A stretch of DNA of 64,000 nt from Physcia stellaris. Taxonomy: Eukaryota > Ascomycota > Lecanoromycetes > Caliciales > Physciaceae. The first letter of the stretch is position 1, and each line of letters starts with the position of its first letter. This document shows, one piece after another, positions 45,847 to 57,210 of the stretch. Position numbers and translations under genes: made by a program. The notes beneath the pieces are model-generated. The model was given only the letters and a program-made list of their open reading frames with translations. It ran no database searches and was not told where the DNA came from. The DNA lies in assembly GCA_018902385.1 (NCBI GenBank), contig JABSSW010000023.1, forward strand, positions 248,001-312,000. The letters run 5' to 3'.

Positions 45847-46445
45847 TCAACAGTCGACCGATGCGGGGTATCGCTGGTTCGCTGTTCGATATGCCGTAGG
45901 ATGTCTCTTTTCAGCTTTGGTTTTGAGGGTACTTTACTAACATCAGCACGGGCCCGCGGCAATGTCTGGAGTCAGAGAACTTACGATACCCGCTTCTGAG
46001 TCCATTCAAGGTCTCTCTTGACTTCTTTCGCAGCCTGCATGCCGTCTGCAAAGTTGGCGCGTGTGCTCTTCAGCCTCCGTTGAGCCAGTGCTTGCAGCTC
46101 AAGTAGCTCACGATGTTTCGCGTTGAGTTCTCCAGATCTAGCAAGTGTTAGCCGGTGATTTCGAAAGCTCTCAATCAGCATGGCTACAACGATATGGGAG
46201 ACTTACGTCTGTGCTTGCCTCGCAAGACTTCGGTCTAGCGGTAGTGGGTTGACAGCATTGCTGAGTCGGTCATTGAGTAATTCGACTAGATCAACGCCAG
46301 AGGCTCCACCGCTGGAGCCCTCATCGCCCGTGGCACTGCTCGCATAGCTGCCAGACGTCAAGGAGGGCACCGCAGAAGATGCAACGCTTGAACCAGGCTG
46401 GGGTGGCGAGATGGCGGTTCGACGATAAGGCGCGGGCTGTGACAA
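45847..46445 (-). CDS. KXD1: BLOC-1/BORC-related subunit KXD1
   Basis: Three exons on the minus strand (up to 46207, then 46137-45985 and 45931-45847). The conserved body reads VDLVELLNDRLSNAVNPLPL, DRSLARQAQTSGELNAKHRE, LLELQALAQRRLKSTRANFA, AAKEVKRDLEWTQKRVS and ends LKTKAEKRHPTAYRTA. This is the KxDL domain of Kxd1. Family knowledge: the protein belongs to the BLOC-1-type complex acting on endosomes and lysosome-related organelles. The 5' boundary is unresolved. The frame stays open upstream to about 46556 (NTPALISPNSSPIRPSKGQQ) with no ATG, while the nearest ATG (46537) is in another frame. A short upstream exon, or a one-base change near the start, would explain this. The left limit is the TGA stop. 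Confidence 0.75.
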
Positions 46446-47917
46446 AGGGGTATATTGCTGCCCTTTTGAGGGACGGATAGGGGAAGAGTTGGGGGAGATG
46501 AGGGCTGGAGTGTTTGAGTCGAAGGCATGGTGGATGGATGTGATTTGCAGTGTCAGGCTTGTGTGCTAATTCGTGTAAACGAGAAGGGATGTAAGTGTGT
46601 GAAGGTACTAGAGGGGTGATAGTGGAACAAGTAGCAAGCACGGTAAATGGAGAGCAAGCGAGACTAAGTTTGCTTGGACGAGGAAACTTGGTGGAGAGGT
46701 TGTTCTACGAGTAATGGAGAGGAAGAGAAGAGGAATCTACTCAGGTCGGTCTTTGACTTCCCTTTTATACTTGCCATCGACGACCCTGGCCTCCATCGAC
46801 CATGGGCGTGCCCCGATATCTCTCGAAGCTACAGACCCGTTGACCCCGCTTTCAGTTCGAAAAAACTGAACATGTTGTGGTCCGGCTAGCATGATTTTGC
46901 CAGTCCTGGATCCCTGATCAAGCCTGTAATCGAGCTGAGTGACCCTCCTGGATGGCCAGAATCTCCACCGGATCCCTCGCTGCTTGAAGCAAAAGAGCGA
47001 GCCGGTTTACGATAGACGCGGCCATTGGTGCGATTGCAGCGAGGCCGTGTCGTGCTTGCTTGCCTGTGACTACTCTCCATGTTGGGTCTGCTCTCGTTGG
47101 CCTATTCCGTGGAGGAGTAGACGATCCTCTGCAGTACGGTGCATTGGTGTGGAAAGACAAGACACGCTATGTAACGGCATCCTCTCAGAGAATAGATGCG
47201 AAAGCCGAGGAATGTAAGCCGAAACCATTCGAGGCATTTCTGTGCGATGCGCTGTCAGTGGGATCCTGGTTCTGTGGTCAGATCTTGATGATTTTCTCAT
47301 TCCTCCGAAGCAGACGTGGGGGAGGGGACTGTCGTATGTAGCAGCAGTCATCCCGCCTGCTGCGACATCATGTAAGTTTGACACTTTGGGCCTAATGACG
47401 CTGCATATGCTTGTGTACCCGGCGCTGCTGAAGACTTTGTGGCCTCGGGCAGTCAGTGGGGAGAAGCCGGCGACGGGTAAGGCAATTGATTCGTCCCAAG
47501 TCGAGGCCTAAGACTACGAGAATGGCCACTCTGCTTGGCTCAGCCCAGGTAATCTAAAGAATCTACCCAAGAGCTGCGAATCTTGGAGGGCAAGCAGAAG
47601 AATTGATAGGCAACTCTGGAGCGGAGATGGCTCAGCATCGATGTTGCCTGTTGTCTACCTATGTACGTAGTAGGTATGGGGATGATTTTATGCACGTGAT
47701 TGCGCTAAATCCCACACACGAATTCCGATCGCGGGACTCATGAGGATCAATGCGGCATTGAAGTTTCTTTCAGTATTACGCGCATTAGCCCGATTAATCT
47801 TCCTAAGAGCTGCCTTCTCTCGGTCTAGGGCAAGAATTATGAAAGCTTCATACTCTGCACACGTGAAAACAGCTCAATTGCTGGCCAGTGGCCATCGCCG
47901 TCTCCTTTCGGCTACTG
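46446..47917. other. Gene-poor stretch upstream of KXD1 and the TBC gene
   Basis: About 1.5 kb. It should contain the KXD1 5' end (open frame to about 46556) and the promoters of KXD1 and the divergent TBC gene. Frames of 60-105 codons overlap on both strands at 46670-47520 without family resemblance or splice support. Confidence 0.35.
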
Positions 47918-50302
47918 ATGGCTTCCGCAGTTCCATCCGCTAGACCTCCGAGTCGAAGTAGTCCCAAGCCTCTACCTTACGAATCAATCACACCTGCAGA
48001 AACCCCCATCCCAATTGCAATCCCCCCGAGAGCCCGTGAACCACCGCACAAAGTAGTCTTAGGCTTACGCAGACCCTCTCACCGACAGCTGTCGCCCGAT
48101 GATGCTCGGAACAAGGCAGTCGATGAACCTCGCCGAGATTCAGGACTCGCGCCCTCAAGCTCTACGGCTAGAGGAAGCCACACAACCTTGGAAACAGACA
48201 TCGAGTCTTCGTCAAGCCTGAGAGAGTCACCAAGCGTTCCAAGCTTCACTTTCGAAGATGCTCAGAATCCCACCACCCCCAAAAAGACGAAGAGGTGGAG
48301 AAGTCCAAAAGGCCGACTGCGGTCAAAGCAGAACGATGCCCCACCTGTACCGCAGATGCCATTCCTTGGCATAACCACGGAAATTCCGAGTTCAAATCTG
48401 GGAGACTTAACCAATCCAGGTCAAATGGAGTTCTCCAACAGAGGCAGCATCCTTCTTGGTGGTAAGAAGATGAACGACGCCAATGGACAGATAGCTCTAG
48501 AGTCTCGTCCCATCGGGACTCGCAGAAAGCCTAGCAGAGATATGCTCGCGGCACTGGCTGTTCCACCAAGGATTCTATCGGCGGATGATGAGATACTTTC
48601 ACATAAAGTACGGTCAATGTACAACGGCGACAGTGATGGGCATTCGGATACGATTGCGGTTGGGAGTGGAGATGAGAAATACATTTCTGATCAGAGCCCC
48701 AGTCTTAGCAGCAGTCCCCGAATAACGCCTACTCCGCCAGATCAACATCTCATGAGACCACAAGCGGTATACGGCAATTATCTGAGTCCTCGCAGGCAAG
48801 ACAACGAGCTCGCTGGAGGCATGGAAGACTGGGAAAATGTCCATGGCGGAGACGTCGACCGATATGGGTTCATCGTACCACGTAGGCTTCCTTCACAAGG
48901 CTCCTCGGTAATGTCACCACGGTCCTCTCCTGAGCCTCCCCGAATACAGCGTGTCTCAACCTCGCTACAGCTTGCTTCGGAGGCACCAAGGAGACAGCGA
49001 AGTAAACTCGGTCGGACCGCATCTTCGAAAAGTCGAGCTCGATCGGCTACCGCTCCCTTGGCAGTGAGATCAAATTCTCGGCTTGATCGCCCAGCGTCAT
49101 CTCAAAGCTCGTATAGAGGTGGTTCGAACAGTACGCAGTCGAAGATAAGATCCGCTGCAAATCGTCTCCCTTATAACAAAGATCGCCGCTTCGTGGATGA
49201 AGCAGGTGATATGCTGACTATCCCACCTGGCCTTACTGATATATCTGAAAATGAGGAAAATAGCAGGTTGTCCGAAAACCTAAAGAGAAAAGAATGGGAA
49301 CGGGAGGAAAAGTGGAGAAAGATGGCTAAAATAGTTGGGAAGAGCAGAGATGGCGGCGGCATGGTATTCGAATTTGATACCAAGAGCCCTAAGCTTATCG
49401 AAAGGACTTGGAAAGGCATCCCAGATCGATGGCGTGCCACCGCATGGCATGCGTTCTTGAGCGCCAGTGCGAGAAAGAGGCAAGCTAATCATAGTGACGA
49501 CGAGCTGATTGCCATTTTCAAGAAGCTGAACGATCAAGGCTCCCCTGATGATGTTCAGATCGACATCGACGTTCCCCGGACAATTAACAGCCACATCATG
49601 TTCCGAAGACGATATCGCGGTGGGCAACGACTGCTGTTTAGAGTCTTACATTGCTTTTCAATCTACTTTCCGGATACGGGATACGTGCAGGGCATGGCCG
49701 CCCTGGCCGCTACACTGCTATGCTATTTTGAAGAGGAGATGACTTTCGTAATGTTGGTACGGCTATGGCAGTTGAGGGGCCTTGAACGACTCTATCAATC
49801 AGGATTTGAAGGGCTGATGCAAGCTTTGGATGAGTTTGAGAAGTCGTGGCTTGCTGGTGGGGAGGTTGCCGCCAAGCTGGTTGGTCTTTTCTCAACCACA
49901 TGTTCTGTGGAACTCATAGCTAATGCTTTACAGACCGGGCTCGGCATCACCCCCACGGCGTACGGGACCCGGTGGTATCTTACGCTCTTCAACTATTCCA
50001 TCCCATTTCCCGCCCAGCTGCGAGTCTGGGATGTCTTCATACTCCTAGGAGACCCTGACACCGAGTCCCTAACACCAAATACAAGCACTTCTCCCAACGG
50101 CACAGACACCTCCTACCACGGTGGGCTCGACGTCCTGCATGCAACCTCGGCTGCCCTAATCGACGGTACTCGTGAGATCCTCCTTGACTCCGACTTTGAA
50201 AACGCGATGAAAGTCCTTACGAGCTGGATACCGATCAAAGACGAAGAGCTCTTGATGCGTGTCGCCAAAGCCGAGTGGAAGGTTCATCGGCGGAAAAAGT
50301 AG
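47918..50302 (+). CDS. TBC-domain Rab GTPase-activating protein
   Basis: A single long exon of 794 residues starting at the ATG MASAVPSARPPSRSSPKPLP (the frame is open 30 bases further up, without an ATG). Residues 1-470 are disordered and rich in Pro, Ser and Arg (PRRDSGLAPSSS, RSKLGRTASSKSRARSATAP). The TBC domain covers about 480-790: LIERTWKGIPDRWRATAWHA, then IDIDVPRTINSHIMFRRRY with the arginine finger (about residue 554), FPDTGYVQGMAALAATLLCY with the glutamine finger (about 591), and LELIANALQTGLG-like, YLTLFNYSIPFPAQLRVWDV and DVLHATSAALIDGTREILL. Both catalytic fingers are present, so it should stimulate GTP hydrolysis by a Rab. The target Rab cannot be named from sequence. It lacks introns, unlike most neighbours. 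Confidence 0.9.
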   Translation: MASAVPSARPPSRSSPKPLPYESITPAETPIPIAIPPRAREPPHKVVLGLRRPSHRQLSPDDARNKAVDEPRRDSGLAPSSSTARGSHTTLETDIESSSSLRESPSVPSFTFEDAQNPTTPKKTKRWRSPKGRLRSKQNDAPPVPQMPFLGITTEIPSSNLGDLTNPGQMEFSNRGSILLGGKKMNDANGQIALESRPIGTRRKPSRDMLAALAVPPRILSADDEILSHKVRSMYNGDSDGHSDTIAVGSGDEKYISDQSPSLSSSPRITPTPPDQHLMRPQAVYGNYLSPRRQDNELAGGMEDWENVHGGDVDRYGFIVPRRLPSQGSSVMSPRSSPEPPRIQRVSTSLQLASEAPRRQRSKLGRTASSKSRARSATAPLAVRSNSRLDRPASSQSSYRGGSNSTQSKIRSAANRLPYNKDRRFVDEAGDMLTIPPGLTDISENEENSRLSENLKRKEWEREEKWRKMAKIVGKSRDGGGMVFEFDTKSPKLIERTWKGIPDRWRATAWHAFLSASARKRQANHSDDELIAIFKKLNDQGSPDDVQIDIDVPRTINSHIMFRRRYRGGQRLLFRVLHCFSIYFPDTGYVQGMAALAATLLCYFEEEMTFVMLVRLWQLRGLERLYQSGFEGLMQALDEFEKSWLAGGEVAAKLVGLFSTTCSVELIANALQTGLGITPTAYGTRWYLTLFNYSIPFPAQLRVWDVFILLGDPDTESLTPNTSTSPNGTDTSYHGGLDVLHATSAALIDGTREILLDSDFENAMKVLTSWIPIKDEELLMRVAKAEWKVHRRKK

Positions 50303-51738
50303 ACCATTTCACATGTTTAATTAGTACTCTTTTTCTTTTCTCTTCCATGTTCGAAAAAACGATACCCCCTTAATCATGTTCGAATAATAGGTTTTCCGCG
50401 CCGTGTATGATAAATATTGGGATGGGAGAGGGAGGGGAGGGTATATAAGATGGATTCTCGAGATATATTTATAGCTTTTGGTACTTACTGGGTCTTGTAG
50501 ATAATGCTTAATAGTAATTATGAGCAGTCTGCTTCTGTTCATCTTGAGGGGCGATATAATGCCACGGCTTCGTGTCTTTGTTGCTTCATCACCTGGCCAA
50601 TATCCCATCACCTAGCGATTTTGCATAATGAATTCTATCCCCAAGATCGGACTGTCGATGCGTTCAGCACGCAAGGCGTCTATTAACAGCAGATTCAAGC
50701 AATCACGAAATTGCCACATAGCTAATATAGCGCAAGGAGAGACGATCTCCAGGGAAGACGACTTGACGGTTGAACGATTTCACGGTGATTTAATTTGACG
50801 ATTTAACGATTTGACGATCCGACAGCTCGACAATTGAACGATCTCTCGATCTTACAACTCGACGTCTTTACGATTTCACAATCCCATCATTTCGCAATTC
50901 CACAGTTTCACTATTCGATTTCACGACTCCACGATTCCAGGACTTCATCACTTCACCACTCCACGACTCCACAACTCACCAACCCAACAACATCCCATCC
51001 AAACCCTTCTACAACAACTCATCAAACTCAGAACACAGCAGATCCCCCCTCCCTAGTCTAGTCTAGTCCGCTCTATCACAAATAAGCGGAAAACCTCTTT
51101 CAACAGAATAAGTTGGAACTCGCTTTGGATAGACGAGGTGGATATCTCCGTTAGGCGAGTCTTACCCATCATTCTTATCTAGGGATAAAGCCAAATCCAA
51201 TCCTCACCAGGTAGGTCGGGATAAACGGCCACGAAGACGTTTCCCTTGACGATGGTCGCGCATACAAGAACCGGTATGTGAGAAACTTGAGGTCTGTTGA
51301 GCAAAGAGCTCGGTGTCGCGAACGCCCCTGGAGAGCCGGGGAGGCGGGCACAGGATCCGTATTCGAGTTTTTGGAAGAAGACATTAGATAAGTAAGGCAG
51401 ATGTGCCAAATATGAGATTGTCAAAGACCGTCCCAGGGCAACAATTGAAGGAAACCGATATTATCCCGCGTCGAGGAGAGAGGAAAAGGGCACTTGCCTA
51501 TGAATCCCTGTTCGCATCAGCAGTACAGAATCAGATCTTGGAAAGTGTGAGGAAGAATAAATGTCTTAAAGCCTCGCACCCTAGGGCCTAGGTATAAGCA
51601 ATAAACGCCGCCACCGGTATACTCTTCGAGTCATACAGCGGTCTTGCCGAGCTACAGTTATCTGGTATTTTCCCAAATGAACTTCATCTCTCTGCTCATC
51701 TTTTCTTCGCATTCCCAGATACCAATGTCCAAGACAAA
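50303..51738. other. Convergent spacer containing a degenerate repeat
   Basis: This 1.4-kb region lies between the ends of the TBC and PAP2 genes. It holds the degenerate short-period repeat at 50756-50985 and a C/A-rich tail to about 51060. Frames of 60-80 codons near 51180-51590 are not family-like. No gene is supported. Confidence 0.4.
50756..50985. repeat. Degenerate 8-9 bp tandem repeat
   Basis: Roughly 25-28 imperfect units of 8-9 bp run through this stretch. They start as variants of TTGACGAT, change through T-rich forms (TTTCACGA) and end as CTCCACGA. ACG or CAC recurs at a steady spacing. It looks like an old minisatellite that has drifted along its length. Confidence 0.7.
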
Positions 51739-53672
51739 TCAAACCATATCAGCGACCTCGCTCCCTACTCCACTCCCAATCAGCTCTCTATCCCGGATAC
51801 TCGCCTCGTCCTCCCCACGGTGACTTCTGCGAAAGCTTGATGCCCCGTCGTTGCCTGTAGGTATGTGGTGAATCACGGATCCCTGCTCTGTACTAGTTCT
51901 AATACGCGGACTGACAACCCCGTTGATGCTGGAATTACCATCCACAGCCATCCTGCCGCCTTCACTGCCTGCGTGAGTTAGAGTCTTCGTCCGTGTGCTG
52001 CTAGGGCCAGGGTCAAGAATCTGCTCTTTGGTGCTCCGGGAACCTCGCCTTTCGTTTATACCAAAGGGCCAGCGTACAGCAAGATGTTTGTCTGGGAGTG
52101 GCCTGCCAGGATCGTGAGCTGTTTTCTCGTCTACCTTGGCTTCCTCCGCTTGGCCAGATACTGCGTTAATAGATGAGTCGGTGGGTTTGAAAGAATTAGT
52201 CTGACCATGGTAAGGGAGAGGGATGTGATTGTTGCGATAGTCAAACATGGAGTGATAGTGCGCACGATAGGCGAAGAGGCCGCAGATAATGCCAATTAGC
52301 ATGCTTAAGATGACATCGTGGGCATGATGGTTCTACTTGCTCCGTCAGTAACTAGGTTTTTGATAAGCCAGTGCCGTGCCGTGGCCTATAGGATGTAATT
52401 CTTTGGGGACGGAATGCTGACTCACGCAGTCAATGATCATACCAATACTAACAATCCCAGCTGCCAGGAGAGGTGCGAGGACACACATCTGTTTCCAGAA
52501 CCCCGTATGGTAGTCGGAGAATGCCTTCAACTTGGCGTTTAGATAGAGAGCAAGGAAGGTTCCCGCGGCGAACGAACTTCCAGTGTGTCCGCTAGGGAAT
52601 GACTGCCATGCGTTGTCCTCAATACCTGGGCACACTTTTCTGATTTGGAACCAGGTAGGTTTGTATGGGGAACCAATGGTATCACCGGGCACCTGAAGGT
52701 TGCAGTGGTCCATAAAATACGGACGTGGCTCGCCAACAAATCGCTTGAATATTTCCTGGAAAAGAGTCCTTCGTGCGAAATCAGTCAAGAGCGGAAGGGG
52801 CTTCTGGAGTGGATTGAAACACTGTTATAACAGGCAGGGGGGAAGAGCTTCTACAGAAATCCATTCGCATTCAAGGAAGCCAAAAGTACTCACATTACAG
52901 CTAAAGCCTTGACCAGTCCAAATTTCGCATGATGGGTATCCCAAAAGCTTTTCGTGAACAGCTGAACGAAAAGTATCACAGCAAGGGGTACAAATACTAC
53001 CACCATTCCTGTCTGAGTACTGGTGATGACGTCTGGCCAGTTTTTCCTCGGACAGCTGATTGACAGCGGCCCATACCATTCTTTCTTGACAGGATCATGC
53101 CAGAGGGGAATCATGCGATATTTAGGGCGATACATGGGCGCCCAGAAGAAGAGGGCCCCACAGATGGCGTAGATGAGGAATATGAACAGGAAGTCGAGCC
53201 AGACAAGCTGCAAATAGTCACATATAAGACGACTGAAGCGTTGGCGTCGCCGTCGGGAATGGCTTTCGTCAAGTAACCCCGGGCCCAGTGGTGGCGTGCT
53301 TGTCTGCTGTTGCTCGGAAGCTGCAGGTAGGTCCTCTTCGTATTGTGCTGCGGGTTCAGAGACATGCGAGCTGCTGCCGTGGTGCCGCATTGACGGGCCA
53401 AGGGACAGTTGACCCTGTTGAGCTTCGTGGTACGACGCCGATGAGTTAATCTGCTCCTGCGATACTGACGACTGAACCTGCCCTTGGCCTTGCCCCTGCT
53501 GCTGCTGCAAAACACGCATTACCGATGGCAGCACTTGGCGCGTCTGATTAAGAAGGTTATAGAGTGCGAAGAAAGGCTCACGAAGAAATAGGAATTGCTG
53601 CAGAGAACGTTTGAGCGCCAGTATGTCTATGGATACCCCGCGCGACGAAAGTAGGGATGAGAAAGCATGCAT
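51739..53672 (-). CDS. PAP2-superfamily lipid phosphate phosphatase
   Basis: Three exons (53672-52894, 52768-52426, 52332-51739) give 571 residues. A leader with a glutamine/glycine run (QQQQGQGQGQVQ) precedes a membrane segment (LVWLDFLFIFLIYAICGALF) and a second (MVVVFVPLAVILFVQLF). The PAP2 motifs are KRFVGEPRP (268-276), FPSGHTGSS (PSGH 318-321) and NHHAHDV (from 375). The first and second are intact. The third has the His and Asp, but the usual Ser-Arg before it is replaced (GMIIDCNHHAHDV). The last 170 residues are a disordered cytosolic tail rich in Ser/Arg. Family knowledge: such enzymes dephosphorylate diacylglycerol pyrophosphate, phosphatidate or related lipids in ER/vacuole membranes. 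The atypical third motif makes activity uncertain. An additional 5' exon is possible. Confidence 0.85.
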
Positions 53673-53862
53673 GGAAAGACATCACGAGAAAGATGGATCA
53701 CTTACGTTCGTTCACGCCAAAGAAAGAAAGCGCGACCGGTCTCAAACAATCTTAACAAGAGAACAGATGGTAGTTGTCCCAGCTCTTTCCATTGTTAGGG
53801 TACCTTGATTAGGAGATGTTCTCCTATCTACACATCACACTGATGTCGAATAGAAAAAGCCA

Positions 53863-56092
53863 TTAAATCCCTTCGCCCCATTGATCTCTTAGACGAATGT
53901 ACTTATTCCTATCGCCCACGCTAGGGCGCACTTTCTCTTTTGCAGAGATAAAATCTTCAACCTTGATAATATCATTGCGTTTTATTGCTGCATATCCAGC
54001 CCTCCGTAGCAGACTCTCCAGATCCGCCCCGCTGAAATTGTGACAGCTTCTTGCAACTTCTGCAATAGCCTCTGTATAACGTATTGATAGATTACGGCTG
54101 AGAGTCTGCAGAATCTCAACTCGCTCATCCTCTCCTGGAAGATCAACAAAAAGTAGCGTTTCTAGCCTCCCTGGCCTGAGCATTGCAGGGTCGATGATAT
54201 CTGGTCTGTTCGTAGCGGCTATAACGTATATACCTTGTCGACTACTTAAGCCATCTAACTCTGTAAGCAAAGTATTCACGACCCTTGCAGATGATTCGGA
54301 AAGCGCGTCATCCCTCCTGGGCACAAGTGCATCCAATTCATCGAAAAAAATCACACATGGAATAGATGAACGTGCTCGGACAAAGACCTGCCGAACGGCT
54401 CTTTCTGACTCGCCAACGTATTTATTGAGGAGTTCGGGCCCCTTTACACTGATGAAATTTGCTTTCGACTCGTTTGCGACTGCTTTAGCGAGTAAAGTCT
54501 TTCCACACCCGGGAGGACCCCAAAGTAGAACACCAGTGGGCGCAGTGATACCGACTCGCTCGTACTTTTCAGGATTCCTGATTGGCTCTACAATAGCTGT
54601 AAGGAGTTCTTCCCGGACCGGTCTTAGAGCTCCTATGTCTGCCCACGTAGTCTCTGGCACGGTTGCGAAACCTTCTCTCTTCGAGGATGGTTGTATTTTA
54701 GGTAATGCAGACAGGAAGTCGTCCAAAGTTATGGAAATTGTTTCAGTTGCTCCTAGGGATGGCTCCTTTGCTTGCTTTATCAAGCGCCTCAATTCCAACA
54801 CCTTGGCCGAAATCTGTGGAAAATCACTCTCCACGTCCATGGCGCCTGTCTTGGCTTTTAGGGTCTCCAGAAAGCGTTTAATGGCAGCAGAACCAGCGGT
54901 GGAGACAAGGTCATTAAGATCAGCACCAACGAATCCGGGTGTGAGCTTCGCAAGACAATGATAGTCGAAATCAGTCGGCAGGAGCATGTCCTTAGTCAAA
55001 GCTTTCAGTATCTGTTCACGGACCAATTCATTCGGTACGCCCAAGTTTATCTCCTTGTCGAACCTTCCACCACGTCGCAAGGCAGCATCGAGGCTATCAG
55101 GCCGGTTTGTAGCTGCAATAACAATAACCGCTTTGCCAGCTAGGTCATCCATGCAAGTCAACAGCTGGGCTACGATCCGTTTCTCCATCTCTCTTTGTGC
55201 ACTTTCACGCTTAGGTGTGATAGCGTCAATTTCGTCAATGAAGACAAGGCATGGTGCGATTCTTTTGGCTTCCTCAAAATGGTCTCTCAGCGCCTTCTCT
55301 GATTCTCCTGACATGCCTGAAACTATAGACGGCGCTGAGAGCGCTATAAATGATACCCCAATCTCTGCAGCAAATGCGTTGGCAATCATAGTTTTACCAC
55401 AGCCTGGGGGCCCATGAAGCAGAATACCTCGTGGGGGTTGTATCTTAGAAGTTGCGTAGATTCCCGGCTGCAGCAACGGCAATACGATCATGTCCTCCAA
55501 CTGTTGGATGACTGGATCAACACCGCCTAGGTCAGCCAAAGATATGTGCGTAGGAGCTGAGCGGTCAATTGGAGGCGCTGCCTTTCGTTTTTTGAGCGGT
55601 GGCTCGCCATCGGCCTGGCGCTTCCTGGACTCAATCGCCAGATTCATGCCATCGTTGGCATTGTTTGAAGACGTCTGCACACCATTCACCCTTGGGGATC
55701 CTTTGGCCCATGCGCCTACGATGCTTTTGTTGACACCATCGAGGGGTTTCGATATCTCGATCCCATCAAAGTCTCCCTCGATGGAACCGACGTCATCACT
55801 ACTGGCTGCTTCCTCTTTCAGCAGATCTAGAACACGTTCAATGCTGTTCTCCAATAACTTTTTGTTCTTTCGGTTTAAGCTAGAGTTAGATTTTCTTATT
55901 CCCTCGTAGACAGAGGGCACTGATAAGCGTTGAATCTGAGGGCGACCTGATTGGGCTTGGCTGTCAAGAAGCGACTTGACGACTTGATATACCTACGGAG
56001 TCAGTCTCTGATCTTGTTAATATATCGCAAGAGCATACCTCTCTATCAAGCCCTTGTCCCAGGGTCGTTCTACCACCATGTGCTGGAGGCAT
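53863..56092 (-). CDS. RIX7: Ribosome-biogenesis AAA ATPase RIX7 (NVL-like)
   Basis: Two exons, 56092-56039 and 55992-53863, give 727 residues. The N-terminal domain begins MPPAHGGRTTLGQGLDREVY and carries a basic KKRK signal near 152. Two AAA modules follow. The first has GPPGCGKT at about 212 and IDEID at about 270. The second has GPPGCGKT at about 510 and the conserved FFDELDALVPRRDD. The second module contains DPAMLRPGRLETLLFVDLPG and NFSGADLESLLRRAGYAAIK. The tail ends RLRDQWGEGI. Family knowledge: Rix7/NVL removes Nsa1 from nucleolar pre-60S particles. Sequence and length are normal. The divergent neighbour VPS20 starts 226 bp away. Confidence 0.95.
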
Positions 56093-56318
56093 AGATCACG
56101 TAGTAGTTCTTGACCTCGGACGTTACTTTAGCATCTGCACTGCGAGAAAAACTTATGAGGGCTTTGACCTTATCGGCACGATAAGGAGAGGCGTGGAAAT
56201 ACCAGCCTTGGCAGGGGATGTACGGATATGAATCGTCCATTACTCACGCGATGTATTATGAGACGTCGCTTTTGAAGACCAGGGGCAGGTCAAAGCTCGA
56301 TATTGGGATCATGTCAGG
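56093..56318. promoter_or_regulatory. Short bidirectional promoter, RIX7 / VPS20
   Basis: The start codons of RIX7 and VPS20 face outward across 226 bp, so one short region serves both. No specific site was recognised; the inference comes from geometry. Confidence 0.45.
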
Positions 56319-57009
56319 ATGGGAAACACTCCCAGCTCGCGTAAGATCTCGGCCCAGGATAGGTCAGGTTGCGCGCTCACCAACCTGTTATTCATAAACT
56401 AATCGAGGCAGAGCGATCCTGGACATGAAAAACCAGCGAGACAAGCTTCACCAGTACCAGCAGCGCATTACGATAATCACAGATCGCGAGACTGCGATTG
56501 CGAAAGAATGCCTAGCTCGAGGTGACAAGCCTAAAGCCCTCCTCGCACTGCGCCGGAAGAAATTTCAAGATTCGCTGCTCGCGAAGACTGACGCCCAGCT
56601 GGAAACGCTGGAGCAGCTCACCAGCAATGTCGAGTTCTCACTCGTACAGAAGGATGTGATATATGGGCTCCAACAAGGGACCAGCGTCCTGAAACAGATC
56701 CATGCGGAAATGGGAGGGATTGAGAAGGTGGAGAAACTGATGGGTGAAAACGAGGAGGCAAGGGCATATCAGCAAGAGATCAGCGACATGCTGAAGGGAC
56801 AGATATCAAATCAGGATGAGGACGAGGTTGAAGATGAACTCGAAGCTCTCAATCGACAGGTCCATGGCGTGGAAGAGAGGCAGGATGTCAGCTTGCCTAT
56901 GGCGCCTACCACTGATCTTGAGGAAAGAGAGGAGCAAGTCAGACAGCAGAAGGAGAGAATAAGGGCACGGGAACGAGCGGCACAAAGCAGTGAGCCTATG
57001 TTGGCGTAG
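56319..57009 (+). CDS. VPS20: ESCRT-III subunit VPS20/CHMP6
   Basis: Two exons, 56319-56362 and 56412-57009, give 213 residues. The N-terminus MGNTPSSRKISAQDRAILDM has the Gly2 needed for N-myristoylation. The helical hairpin follows (NQRDKLHQYQQRITIITDRE, CLARGDKPKALLALRRKKFQ, LLAKTDAQLETLEQLTSNVE). The ESCRT-III core continues to about 150, and an acidic, Gln/Glu-rich C-terminus has ERIRARERAAQSSEPMLA at its end. Family knowledge: Vps20 on endosomes is bound by ESCRT-II and nucleates Snf7 polymer for multivesicular-body sorting. Retaining the small first exon restores the classical N-terminus; a start within exon 2 would lose the myristoyl site. Confidence 0.94.
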
Positions 57010-57210
57010 TCCGCTGGCAAATCGGAGGTTTGTTTCTTTGGCATAGCGATGGCGTTTTTAAGCGGAATCGCAAGGGGCCAATACCTTGAATCTGTCTTGG
57101 TGCCCAAGCTCTTTGATAGTCTTCATCAATGCTTTTTTAATGAGTAGTACAATATGACCCACGTTGACCTTGGCTCGCCTGGTACCACTATTGTATGTTG
57201 AAGTAGTCCT

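Noticed and set aside
48421-48844. Minus-strand frames opposite the TBC gene
   Set aside because: They overlap a long plus-strand frame with both catalytic fingers of a TBC domain and have no family features.
51179-51424. 81-codon minus-strand frame (starts MTISYLAHLPYLSNVFFQ)
   Set aside because: It has no ATG context, splice partner or family resemblance, and an overlapping second frame is equally open.
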